This document shows, in pieces, positions 23,937-35,827 of a DNA stretch of 64,000 bases (position 1 is the stretch's first letter; every line of letters starts with the position of its first letter). The notes below the pieces were generated by a model that was not told the origin of the DNA, did no database searches, and was given only the letters and a program-made list of their open reading frames with translations. The position numbers and the translations under genes were made by a program. Source of the stretch: Thamnidium elegans (Eukaryota > Mucoromycota > Mucoromycetes > Mucorales > Mucoraceae); the NCBI GenBank assembly GCA_025201345.1, contig JAIXMG010000005.1, forward strand, positions 1,285,790 to 1,349,789. Direction: 5' to 3'.

Positions 23937-23996
<60 letters not shown>

Positions 23997-24594
23997 CAAA
24001 CCTGAGTAAACAAGATACTAAGATGTAAAGTAAACGTGAAAACCACAATTTTTTTTTAGAAAAAAAAAGCTTAATATTAGAGTTGTGCAACTGCGTACGT
24101 ACATACAACGCATATAGAAACCAAAAAAAAAAAAAAAAAAAGTTATTTGTTTCATCTAAAAGACGAGATATACAAAAAAAGCTAGCATTGTTATTAAATC
24201 TCTTCATAATAATAATAACAAGCGGATTGTTGTGTACTTATTTTATGCGTTTTCTTTATCAGAATAAACCGGTGGCTAACTCAAAAAAAGGAGAGAGATA
24301 GAGAGAGAGAATATAGGAGAGAACTGTACGATATAGTTATCTGGATAAGTGGTTTACTTTTTTTTTTTGGCACGGTCTCAGTTAGATGCTCCGTGTATTA
24401 AAGTTTGTGCCTCAGCTTCTTTTTTACCTCGAAAAAAAAAATAGTTTCTTTTGTGTAATTGAAGGGGGATAAACCAAAAAAGAAGAGGGGGGGGGGGGGA
24501 ATCGTTGTTTTTTATATAAATACCCAATATCAAAATATAATTTTCTAATAAAAAAAAGTAGCTTTTTACATCTCTTTTTCTATTACATTAAAAA
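21037..24594. other. 3.5-kb gene-free stretch upstream of carRA
   Basis: No coding frame on either strand longer than low-complexity runs. It is extremely rich in homopolymers (A26 near 21037, A22 near 21104, T57 at 23940) and has a GCGCGCGCGCGC dinucleotide run near 21721 and an AAT triplet run near 21838. Four GGTGGCA-like words occur between 23170 and 23260. In other Mucorales this side of the phytoene synthase gene normally holds the divergent carB; no part of a phytoene desaturase was recognised here. Confidence 0.6.
23940..23996. repeat. 57-base poly-T run
   Basis: An uninterrupted run of 57 T, the longest homopolymer in the window. Other long runs are T30 at 35351-35380, A34 near 14200-14233 and A32 at 43938-43969. 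Confidence 0.9.
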
Positions 24595-26623
24595 ATGTCA
24601 CATATTTATTACGCTTCAGCAGCATCCTTGATGCTTTTTTCAGTCTACCGTCCTTTTATAACCAAACTTGATACAGCCAAATATATTTTATTTGGTAGTA
24701 TTTCATTTCTGGTACCATTTATAATAAATTATAATAAATCCATCATGGCAACAGAGACAACAGATTACACATATAACATTTCATCTATTCATTCGACAAA
24801 TGCAGATTTTACATCAAATGCAACCTTAAACCGTGACAACAATAATGTATTGTTGGACGCCACAGTTTATTCTTTAATTAGTTCAGTCACAATATCTGTC
24901 GCTGGCTTATTTACAAGATGGCAATTCCCAATTACATCTATTAAACCTAAAGCAAACGTTTATATCACAGGTTTAACAAGACATGGTTTATCTATTCTAT
25001 TCGGTTTATTAGCTATTTTAAGGTATAATATAATTTATTAAATTGTATATAAACACATATATTAAAAAAAAACTCCCTTTTTTTTTTTATAGTCAAGCAT
25101 CATTTAATTATATTCTTTCGTTTTTATTAACTGTTATTGCTGCATTATGGTACATCGCTGGTCCTTATTTTGTTCGCAGATGGAAAGTGATCTTTGCTAT
25201 ATGCACTATTGCATCGACATTTGCTTGCGTTATCTGTTACACAGCATCTTACCAAGCTGCTGCAATGACAAGTTACACACATTGGAGCTTATTTTCAACT
25301 GTATTGGTACTTGCCGGTAGTTCCCTTGATTATTTGGATGCCATTTTGAACACTTTTCCTTATTTGGTAAATGCCAATAAATCACAACAAGCCATGTTTC
25401 AAAATGCTATGTCAGTATCCTATTGGGTTGCTATGTTACGCCTTGTCTCTCGTATGCCATCAGAATCTGAATTAGATGCTCTTACCATTGAAGACATTGA
25501 AACAGCTATTCGCGTGTTGGGTCCTGCTTCCAGATCCTGGAAAACAATGGCTGCTTTATTCCCAGTTAATTTACGTCAAGACCTTTGTTTATTGTATGCG
25601 TTTTTCCGTACTGCTGATGATTTGGTTGACGACGCACCTACTCCTGAACAATGTGAAAAAAACTTGGTGACCATTCGTAAATTCTTACGTGATGTATTTT
25701 TACCTTCTGATACTATCTCTAAAGACCAAAATCAATCAAGTAGTTTACCTTTGCATATTGATTGGGATCAATATGCCGCTCTTTTACCTAACGAAGATGT
25801 ACTGGCCGTTTTTAGAAATTTTGGTCGTATTGCTCATTACCTTTGTCCTCGTGCCATGTCCGAACTCACTGATGCTTGGGAACTCGACCTTAGAGGAGAA
25901 CCTGTAAAGAAGCAAAAGGATTTACTTAATTATGCTGCTCTTATTTCTGGTACCTTTGGTGAGCTCTGTACTTGTGTTATCATGTACAAGACTGGTCATG
26001 GAAACTGGGGTTATACCTGTGATACCAATAAAGCTAGAAATGATGATGTATTATCAAGAGCAAGATCAACTGGACAGGTAAAAAAAAAAGAAACTAAATC
26101 AAAAAGTATAATGTATATTAATTATATATATTTATAGTGTCTTCAATTAATTAATATCGCTCGCGACGTCATTGCTGATAGCTTAGTCGGTCGTTGTTAC
26201 GTCCCAATCCAATACATGCCTTACCCTCAAATTTATCATATCCTTAAAATCGCAAGAGATCCCTCTCAAGTAGCAGAAAACACATTAAAATCATTCTCTC
26301 TTCGTATCCTTAATCTTGCTGACCAAGTCTCTGATAAAGCTCAAAAGGGTATTGATGGTTTACCTAGTGAAGTGCAAGACAGTATTCGTGCTGCTTTCGA
26401 AATCTATATGGCCATCGGACCTACTTTACGTAACGATCCTGGTTTCCCTCTTAGAGCTAAAGTACCAAAGCGTCAACAACAATGGATTGCTCTTCGTTGC
26501 ATTTACGGCTTTAGAGGACCTGTCACTCGTGCTATCATGAGTACCTTCTATGAGGTTGTATCACTCTATATCGGTGCATTTGCTCGTCTTTCTAACTCGA
26601 GAACTGGCACAAAGACTCACTAA
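24595..26623 (+). CDS. carRA: carRA/carRP fusion: phytoene synthase with divergent cyclase half
   Basis: In Mucorales this gene encodes a bifunctional enzyme: N-terminal lycopene cyclase (R) and C-terminal phytoene synthase (A/P), for beta-carotene and trisporoids. Exons 24595-25022, 25093-26077, 26138-26623; 1899 bases, 632 residues (relatives about 600-615). The synthase half is convincing: AIRVLGPASRSWKTMAALFP, first Asp motif FFRTADDLVDD near residue 312, second motif NIARDVIADSLVGRCYVP near 480, and a family-like end. The first 240 residues are hydrophobic with several membrane segments and keep RWQF, GPYFVRRW and SSLDYLDAIL in register, but both PxEE(Y/F)MFF motifs of CrtY-type cyclases are missing. 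Cyclase activity is therefore doubtful. No carB neighbour. Confidence 0.9.
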
Positions 26624-26755
26624 TAAGTATATATACCTATATACATGTCTTTTTTCAATTTTATCTCTTGCTATTATCTCTCTTGTATCTATTGTATCCA
26701 TTACCCATTTCCTCTTTTTATTTTTTTTTCGTTCATCATTATTATATTTTTAAAA

Positions 26756-26799
<44 letters not shown>

Positions 26800-27463
26800 A
26801 TTATACCTTTGCATCCATATATATATATATATACATATATCGGTCTAATAATAAAAAATATAACAATCAATTTTCTCAAATTTATATCAAGAACTTATTT
26901 CTTCTGATTTTACTAAATACACATACCGTATTTAGGTCTTTTTTTATTTAACTGATGCTATTATTACCAAACGATTATTGTTTGTAAGGGTTCTTTATTT
27001 TTTTTATTTTTTTTTCCCATTTTGTACGAGTCTGCAGACTACATATTTTTTTTTATGCAAACAGTGCCTAATTTTGGAAAAAAAGTCCCCTTCTCTATCA
27101 CGTTCGATGAATATTAATGTTCTGGTTCTTTTCTTTTCTTCTACCTCTCTCTCTCTCCTCTCTCTTCTTTCTCTTCTTTCTCTTCTTTAGCGCAGAAAGC
27201 ATAAGTGCATTGCGGATGCTTGATAACACTCGCGATTGATTGATTGTTTTCTTCCTCAATAAGATGATAGATTAGTTCATATCTGTATGCCAAGAAAAGT
27301 ATATATTTATTTATTTATTTTTTGTAAAGTATAAAAGCAAATGTTCACTTATTTTTTGACCGCTGCGAACTCATCGAAAAAAGTCACTGGATTCATTGTC
27401 ATATGGAAAATTAGTGGAAATTTAAGTGCACCGCTGCGGATGCTCTAATAACCAAGAAAAAAA
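26624..27463. other. Intergenic, microsatellites
   Basis: Holds a CT dinucleotide run at about 26758-26797 followed by TA repeats, T-rich tracts near 26990-27050 and another CT-rich run near 27146-27189. No gene supported. A short word, ACCGCTGCGRACTC / CACCGCTGCGGATGCTC, occurs twice (about 27360 and 27430), just before the next frame; a related GCATTGCGGATGCTTG lies near 27210. Confidence 0.5.
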
Positions 27464-28691
27464 ATGGCACCTTCTATCCAAAAAGAAGTATCTCCTAAAG
27501 AGGGTTTAAAGACATCTTCTGTTAACAGTCGGGAAGTAAACTCTTCTGTCGCTTTTAAGAATCAAAAGGAAGCACTTTCTACTCTTACCTCTGCTGAAAA
27601 TGCACCTACTTTCTGTTCTGTCACTTGTACTAGTATGTTTGTGCAACGTCAATTTCCTTTGTCTGAATTGACTGGAAATGTGCATATACCGAAATATTCA
27701 ATCCGTGACTCTCCTTACGAACCTATTTTAATGTTCAAAAAACGTTCATCTCGTTATATTTCTGCAGCTAACGAGGGTCCTTACCAGTTTAAAGGATCAA
27801 GCTTTGGTATTTTGCCTCACTTTTGAAACGTAAAGAAGAAGCGCAAGAGTTCTACTAATGATAGCTCTACTGATGATAGTAATGACGATGACAAAGCTAA
27901 ACATTCTCCTTGAGAAAATTTACTTTGCCTGATAAACAGCTTATTTTCCCTAAGGAGAAGATGCGAGTGTCCGTAGAAAAAGTCGCTCTTTGCAATAATT
28001 CCAACAAAAATGTCGGCATGAAGTCCAATATGGACATTGATGCTACTTATCAAAAAGGGTGTCATAGAAGATCTGAGAAAGGAAATCATAAAACAAGCGG
28101 AACTTATCGAACTTACTCTCCCTCCTCTTCCTTTTTTCAGTCAACAAGTGAAGTTAAGACGACACATTTTAAACCAATCAACAGATCAACAAGAGAATAA
28201 AAGCAAGTACCATGCTAAGCCAAAGTTAAGACCTTCTTTGGTACAAGCTGAAATCAATCATGAACTCGCTACTCTCCAGGCAATAGAAACAAAGAGACAG
28301 GAAATGTAGCAATAGCAAAAGCTGCAAGAAGAGAAAACGAAAGAATAATGGAAAATTCTCGCTTACTTGAAGTCAAAGAAAGGGTTGATTTGTTGGCAGC
28401 TCAGAAGAAGGAGAGAGAGAAAATATTAGAGTCAAATGCTCAGGCAAAGAGGAAGGTTCAAAAAGAGAAGAAGGCAAGAAAGAAAGCAGAGAGAAAATTA
28501 AGGGAAAAGGCCAAAGCTGACGCTATAAAAGAAGCTAAAGAAGAAGAGCTGAAATAGAAGCAAGAAAAAAGCTCCAGAAAGAAAGACTAGCAAAAGCAAA
28601 TAAAATTGAATAAGGCAAGAAAAGAGGATTATCATCTCAACAAAATACAAACAGTGATAATCGATCTAAGAAAAAGATAAAAGTCAAATAA
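27464..28691 (+). pseudogene. Decayed gene, Lys/Glu-rich protein of unknown function
   Basis: Four plus-strand frames follow each other with shifts and stops: from ATG 27464 to 27826 (starts MAPSIQKEVSPKEG), then a piece reading KKKRKSSTNDSSTDDS, then 27910-28040 (KFTLPDKQLIFPKEKMRVS), 28037-28309 (IEDLRKEIIKQAELIE...RPSLVQAEINHELATL) and 28348-28691, a coiled-coil type segment (EREKILESNAQAKRKVQKEKKARKKAERK) ending NRSKKKIKVK. At least three frameshifts and two in-frame stops are needed to read through. Composition suggests a nuclear coiled-coil protein. I do not recognise the family. Introns could explain one shift but not all, since no good GT-AG pairs sit at the breaks. Confidence 0.55.
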
Positions 28692-29163
28692 AAAAGTATT
28701 CATAGGAAAAGTATTAAAAAAAAATTGCTTTCAATAAAATAAATATATATTATCCAGTCATAATAATACGTCTATAAGTGAGATAGGATTTGGTTGAGCA
28801 AAGGAGTTTTTACTGGGTTGTTCAAAGTCTGTTATGCTCGTGTTACCGTTGTCATACCTGTATCACTTTTTTTCTCTTAATGCATATTTTGTCGTGATAT
28901 TTGAAGAGCAATTAAAAACTATTTAATTCATTATTCAAGAGGAGCACGGATAGAAAGAAGAAGGGGGTGAATATATATATATATAATCAATAGTATGTGT
29001 TGACATTGCATTTTTCAATAACAATATATCAAAGTATTTTCTTCAAATGGCGGTTTTGTTGTGCTGATTACTTTTTTAGTTACTAGATGGTTCTCCTATA
29101 AATAAAAGCGTAAGGAATAATCTAACATCAATTAGCTTTTTAATTCTCATTATTTTCCTTTTT
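28692..29163. other. Intergenic stretch, nothing recognised
   Basis: AT-rich with one short AT dinucleotide run. No frame or repeat to report. Confidence 0.5.
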
Positions 29164-29680
29164 CTACCAACAATTGACCATCAATGTCTCGAATAATTTT
29201 TCTTTTTGAAATCCTTCCTCATATTTAAGTCGAATTCCATCGAAGCTTTTCGTTATCTTGGACGTTTTTAACTTTGATTCGAAAAGTTTTTTTCGTATCG
29301 GTAGGGTGAGAGCATAAATTGAGTCTCTTGCTTTGCGCAAACATGATAACTTGACGTATACACAGCCCGGGTTATTACATACAGACGCTCCATTTATAGT
29401 TTTGCTAACGACACCAATATTGGATGACGTTTTTTTGGAAGCAAAAAAATATTTCTGAAGAGTGTTATGCTCATTCATCTCACAGACAAAGGTATATAAG
29501 CCGTAACTTCTTGGGTTTCCAAATCTCACCGTACCTTAGGTGACCTACCAATGCCGTATCCTCGTTCACTGATGAACGTGATACTTCTACCTTTCTTTTT
29601 ACCGGTGACATACTTTCTTTGGGAAAATCTTGATAGACACACTTAGAAAGGAGGTGTGATGTATTATTTTTTACAAACAA
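29164..29680 (-). pseudogene. Frameshifted gene of unknown family
   Basis: Two minus-strand frames overlap at 29480-29529. The first (from about 29680) carries MSPVKRKVEVSRSSVNEDTALVGHLRYGEIWKP; the second continues with RSYGLYTFVCEMNEHNTLQKYFFASKK and reaches NNPGCVYVKLSCLRKARDS, then a Lys-rich end at 29164. Read together they make one protein of about 160 residues broken by a frameshift near 29510. A Cys pattern (C-N-N-P-G-C ... C) might bind metal. The family is not recognised. An intron is unlikely because the overlap leaves no room for one. Confidence 0.5.
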
Positions 29681-30722
29681 AAAGTAATTTGATATCTATA
29701 CAATATTACGGTCGGGTGGAGCACATTTGGGCACTTCTTATGCAAGGTGGCTGCTTTAAGAAGAAGCGTATCCGTCTGTACGGAAATAAAATGAAATAAA
29801 AGCTCTAGAAAAAAGCAGAGCAATAAAAGAATACAAGATATAAGCTCCTTTAAAAGATGCACGTACAAAAAAAAAATTTACTGGTATAAATAGTTAAAAA
29901 GAGAAGATAAATAGGGGGCCTATTTACTCATGTGATCTATTTAATCATTTTTATGTACATGTCTACAGCCTGTTCTATGCCTGAACGTGTAACTAGAACG
30001 TGCAACAAGAATTCTGTCTTAATCAGACAATCTCAACACCAGATAGAAATACGACCCAACGAGCAAGTTTTTGATTGCAGTTTTTCCATTATATTTTCGA
30101 TCAAGAAAGAGCTAATTACGGTATCCTTGATTTCAGTTGCCTTTATTTCAGTTGTCTTGGTTCGATTACCTCGTTATTAAATCAAGAGCAAAACAACGAA
30201 AAGAAAGAGGGAGTATACATTTTTAAGTGAGTTAAGATGAGTAGCACTAGGACTCGGAAATGGTCGTTAATATCTTGAGAATATCCTTAAAAAGCCCTTA
30301 AATATTAAGTCTCTTGACATTTCAGTTTTTCAGTGCATTAAAAATTCAGATAGTTAAGACACGAAATTATTTCTTGGGTATTTATGAACAATTAAGCTTA
30401 ATATAATTAAGACATTTAAATACATATTACTATACTAAGCTATGCTCAATATTGTTATTACATAATATTTTCTCTTTGTGCTGCCCTGTCAAAATTATTA
30501 TTTAATAGATGGATACCATTGGTGTACCCGTATAACCTTTTGTATTTTAAATCTCCTTCTACAACCTATTATTCGCTTTATTCATCCCCTCGCCGAAAAC
30601 CCCTCCCACCCCCCTCTCCTTTTTTGTTATTATTTTTTTTTCTGATATAAAAATCAACTCATAATTATTTCTTTGCTTTTTTTTCACCTTTTCTTGTACC
30701 AAAAAAAAAAAAATAAAAAAAT
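29681..30722. other. Intergenic stretch, no supported gene
   Basis: AT-rich with no frame that looks conserved; a frame at 29932-30180 is hydrophobic at its end but has no other support. A pyrimidine-rich block with C-runs near 30590-30625 and CT/T tracts up to 30720 probably forms the promoter and 5' leader of the next gene. Confidence 0.45.
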
Positions 30723-31403
30723 ATGAAATTTCTTATTTTACTCTCTGCTTTGGCTCTTGCCGTTAAAGCTCAAATTCAATCCCCCACCTATCAGTTCAAT
30801 GTGTCTTCACCTGCTCCCAACTCTCCTTATGTTGCTAGTCAAATACTTCCTTGCATTTATGATATTGCCAGTAACACAACTGCTGATAGTAAGTAAAAAG
30901 AAAAAAAATATATAACAGTTTTGGAAATTGACTTATTCTATTTAGATCTTCAACTCTCTATTTTGTTAGTCGGAACTAACAGTTCTACTCCAATGATTAT
31001 GAGTGCTGATATTACTCAAGGATTTAGTTTCCAAAAGAAAATTGATGGAGGAGCTATTGTTTATGAACATCAATTGAATGTAAAGTTATATACTTGTATT
31101 TTTATCTATTTATACTAATATACTTTTTATTATTTTTAGTACCACATTCCCGTTAATACAACAGCTGGTTCCTATGAAGTTGTTTACCTTGATAACCTTA
31201 CTCAAACAAAAGTTAGTATTCCTATTTCGATCGGTGCCGCACCTGCTCCTACAGTTCCTTCTTCTCCCGTCGGTTCTGCTTCTTCTTCACCTTCAAGCCC
31301 AACAAACAGTATCTTTAACAAAGAAAACTCAGCAAACGCTGGTCTCCAAATTTCTAAGTTCCTCCTCGTGGCCTCCCTTATTCTTGCCTTTGTACACTTG
31401 TAA
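30723..31403 (+). CDS. Secreted, probably GPI-anchored Ser/Pro-rich protein
   Basis: Three exons 30723-30888, 30946-31079, 31140-31403; 564 bases, 187 residues. Residues 1-16 are a signal peptide (MKFLILLSALALAVKA). A beta-rich domain follows (residues about 18-130): TYQFNVSSPAPNSPYVASQ, LPCIYDI, YHIPVNTTAGSYEVVYLD, which resembles fungal cell-surface Ser-Thr-rich GPI proteins (Kre9/Knh1-like N-terminal module). Then come Pro/Ser spacers and a C-terminal hydrophobic tail (FLLVASLILAFVHL) preceded by small residues NSANAG, a likely GPI-anchor signal. Several N-x-S/T sites are present. The role in the wall is inferred. Confidence 0.8.
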
Positions 31404-31956
31404 AACCCCAAACAACTATTAATATTTAAAATACTATATACTAATAATTTCATGTAATAAAAATCATAATAATAATGCATGTTTTTAAAAATTACCCAAT
31501 CATTTATAATTTATGTACAAACGTGTTCTCGCTTTTCCAAGGTATACATTTTTTAAGCTATTGTAAGGTATTTTGGTTCATCTTCCGATACGAACCAGTG
31601 GCCGTTTTTAGGTGTTACACGTCTTAAAATAGACTAATTTTTTAATGCTCGGAAATACACCGTTAAAATATGAGAGTTCCTATTTCTGGCGCTCTTTGCC
31701 ATACCATCTTTTTATTTTACCTGAGCTGACACCAGGCTACCGGGTACCTGCCGAAATAATAATAATAATAGAAAGAGAGATATAAGCTAAAATATTATAA
31801 TGGGAGAAGAGGGACAATCTTACAGAAAAAAAAAAAAAAAAAAAAGATATCAGACCCTTTATATTTAAATAAATATTCAATACACATGACTACACAGGTA
31901 CTTTTGTTAATGCATGGTTTAAGCAAAAAATAATTGGCGGTATGTAAAATGGTTAT
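31404..31956. other. Intergenic stretch
   Basis: AT-rich, with AAT triplet repeats near 31756 and an A-run near 31828. No gene supported. Confidence 0.5.
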
Positions 31957-33947
31957 CTATTGCTTAACCCATTTGCCTTCTCTTTTTATTACTACAACTA
32001 AAGCTCCAGAAGCAACAAAGATAAGACCACCACAGAGTGTAAATAAGATTCCGTTTCCAAGAACCCTTAAAAGATCGGAAGCTATCAGTGCGCCAATACC
32101 AGCCATCATATACCGAGTAAAATTATTACAAGCTGCAACTGAAGCACCTTTATCGCGAAAGCAATCTACCAGATAAGTATTTAAAACAATATTGGGAAGC
32201 ATAATACAGAGACCAACTATATATTTGCATTAATTTTTCAGGTACCAAAAATAAAAATAAAAAAACTGTCATATATACTTACTAATAAACTGAAATACAA
32301 GACCATAAGCAAAATGAAGTTTTTTTTGAATGCACCAACCGTAAGCAGTAAACGCAAATAATTGAAAAATAATTCCAAAATAAAATATTGGACCTCCTAA
32401 ACGCATTTCAGGATATACTGGTTGGTCGTTTTGTTTAGCAATGGCCATTCGACTATTGTAACGTTTATCGGACATTCGACCACCAATCATACCACCAATC
32501 ATACAACCAAAGGCTGCTGGCAGATAACATACACCAACTAGACCTGAACTAAACCCGTATGTCAGAGTATAAGTTCGAGTAAAATTGGTCATGTTTAAAT
32601 AAAGTGCAAAAAATCTACATGTATATTTTAGCATATTAAAAAATTAACATTTTTAGATACTTACAAACTACCAATAAAAATAACACAAAGAGCAATATTT
32701 GGGTATAATAATAACTTCAAAGCGCCAATTGGATTAATTATTTTAGTCTTTTTCTTTTTATAATTAGAGCACTCTTCTTTCGCTTCTATATCATGTTCAT
32801 GACTAGAATTCTGAGAACCAATTTTTGGTACAGACGATCTCCAAGTCTCAGGCAAGCCAAATACAATACCTGTCCAAATAAAGAAACAAAATATGGCTAG
32901 GAAATAAAAAATACTTCTCCATCCTAATCCTTCGTTTAAAAACCCTCCAATAATTGGGCCAAGCATAGGACCAAGTAACGGTCCACAGGTATAGTATGCA
33001 AATGCTCTTCCTCGTTCATGAGGTTCGTAAATATCAGATATTGTACCTGCTCCTAGCGCCATAGCCTAATATATATATTTTTTTTAAGATTAGTTTTTTT
33101 GTGAGTGTAATTTTTATGTCTAGACAATTACTGAGCATGATCCAGCGGCGCTAAATGCCCGGAACACAATAAACATTTCAATATTTATAGAAATAGCGCA
33201 ACAAATGTTACCAACACAAGTTATAAAAAATGAAATTATATATAAACGTCTTCTTCCTGTAAACTAGAATAATGAGATAATGATTCTATTAAACTTTTTT
33301 TTTCTTTTAGGGTTACCATAGCGATCACCAAAAGTTGCCCAAATTAGAGGCTAAAGTTCAGGTAATACAATAAAGGATAAAATAATTAGGCTTTAACATA
33401 AAGAATAATAAGAAATCAGCCTTACAAAAAAAGCAGTAAAAAAAGTAAATATCGATACTATTTTTTTTTAATATATATATATATATATTAGTTAGTATAT
33501 ATGTTGCTTATGTATAATTATATTTACAGTACGCGAAGCATTTAGCATGGTATCGGAAGTATTGAAATATCTTTGCATATCTACAATCGCAGGATACTAC
33601 ATGCATAATTTAGTTCAATTTTATCAGTCTAGTATGTAAATTAAACGTACATAGATAGATGAAGATACAGGGGAACTATAGTAACGGTAATATTAATACT
33701 TTAGTATTTTATCTTTATTATTTTACATAAAAACTTACATTCCACTAGCTAAGGCTACAATAAAAATAATAATGTTCTTTTTGGTTTTGGAGTAGTTTTT
33801 AGGGTTAAATAAAGTATCTGTTTTTTTGACCCACCAGTACTTCCTTTTGATACTATCATCAGTAGTATCAGCTAAAGTTTGATTAAGTGATGATATATCT
33901 AACTTTATTGAATTAGCGTTATCTATATCTTTTTTTATTTCTTCCAT
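31957..33947 (-). CDS. MFS transporter, drug:H+ antiporter (DHA1) type
   Basis: Membrane transporter of about 495 residues. Exons: 33739-33947, 33651-33675, 33528-33596, 33426-33457, 33317-33350, 33132-33256, 32665-33065, 32283-32614, 31957-32216. Features: cytosolic N-terminus, then ISPVSSSIYYPAIVDMQRYFNTSDTMLNAS (DHA1 TM1-2), ATFGDRYGRRRLY (MFS signature loop 2-3), FRAFSAAGSC, ISDIYEPHERGRAFAYYTCGPLLGPMLGPIIGGFL (motif C-like), and GLPETWR before a charged central loop. The second half has CYLPAAFGCMIGGMIGGRMSDKR. The exon lengths sum to 1487, one base short of a multiple of three: the join of exons 3 and 4 (SRT to SIFTFF) lacks one base, so the gene may be frameshifted or the splice model is off there. 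Substrate unknown. Confidence 0.8.
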
Positions 33948-34434
33948 ATTTTATTAAAGTAAGTAAAAAAAAAATTTACTTGATCCGACGTATATTTATA
34001 TATAAAAATAAAAAAAGGGGGGGGGATCTTTTTGCCTTTTCAGTTACACTGGAATATGCTTACTTCATCTTAAATGAATTGTAAGCGTGAGTAAATGTTC
34101 TATCAAACATGATATATTAACTTGTGTCAAAAAAAAACATCTCTACCCCTTAAGAACCCGACATGTAATTACACATAAATATATTATACCGTTATATCAA
34201 ATATGGATTTATATATTCTACGTGTACGAAACTATTTTTTTTTTAATGTTTATTATACCTTGCTTTAATATATATACATATATGTAAAAAGAGGTAATGT
34301 TTGCCCGTCTTATTATAAGCTAAATTTTTTGAGGGATACTATGTTATCTATTTGTACAATAAAAAAGCACTGACTATTAGAACATTTTTAACAGTACCAA
34401 AAAAAACCCCAAACTTACTCAAGTTTTTTTTTTT
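33948..34434. other. Intergenic stretch
   Basis: AT-rich with a G-run near 34017-34026. Nothing recognised. Confidence 0.5.
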
Positions 34435-35538
<1,104 letters not shown>

Positions 35539-35827
35539 TATAATTTATTTAAAAGAAGAAAAGAGAAGTTGTAATAATCAGATCATTCTCAATTGTTCTC
35601 CTTTCACTCTATCGTCGCACGATTGATTCGTACTCCGTGGTAATCCTTCAAAAAAAAAAAATTTAACCATGGTAGTATATACATTCATCAAGCTAGTGTC
35701 TCTCCCCTTTTATCATATATCCCTGTAAATTAAACCATAAATAGTATTTTGTATAATTATGAATTTATTTTTAAAACAAATATGTATAAATTTTTGAAAA
35801 CGTATTTAAAAAAGAAAAAAAAAAGAT

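Noticed and set aside
23848..24207. Frame with a long poly-Lys stretch
   Set aside because: Product of the T57 run; not a protein.
26645..27190. Frames of Ser-Leu repeats
   Set aside because: Translation of the CT microsatellites.
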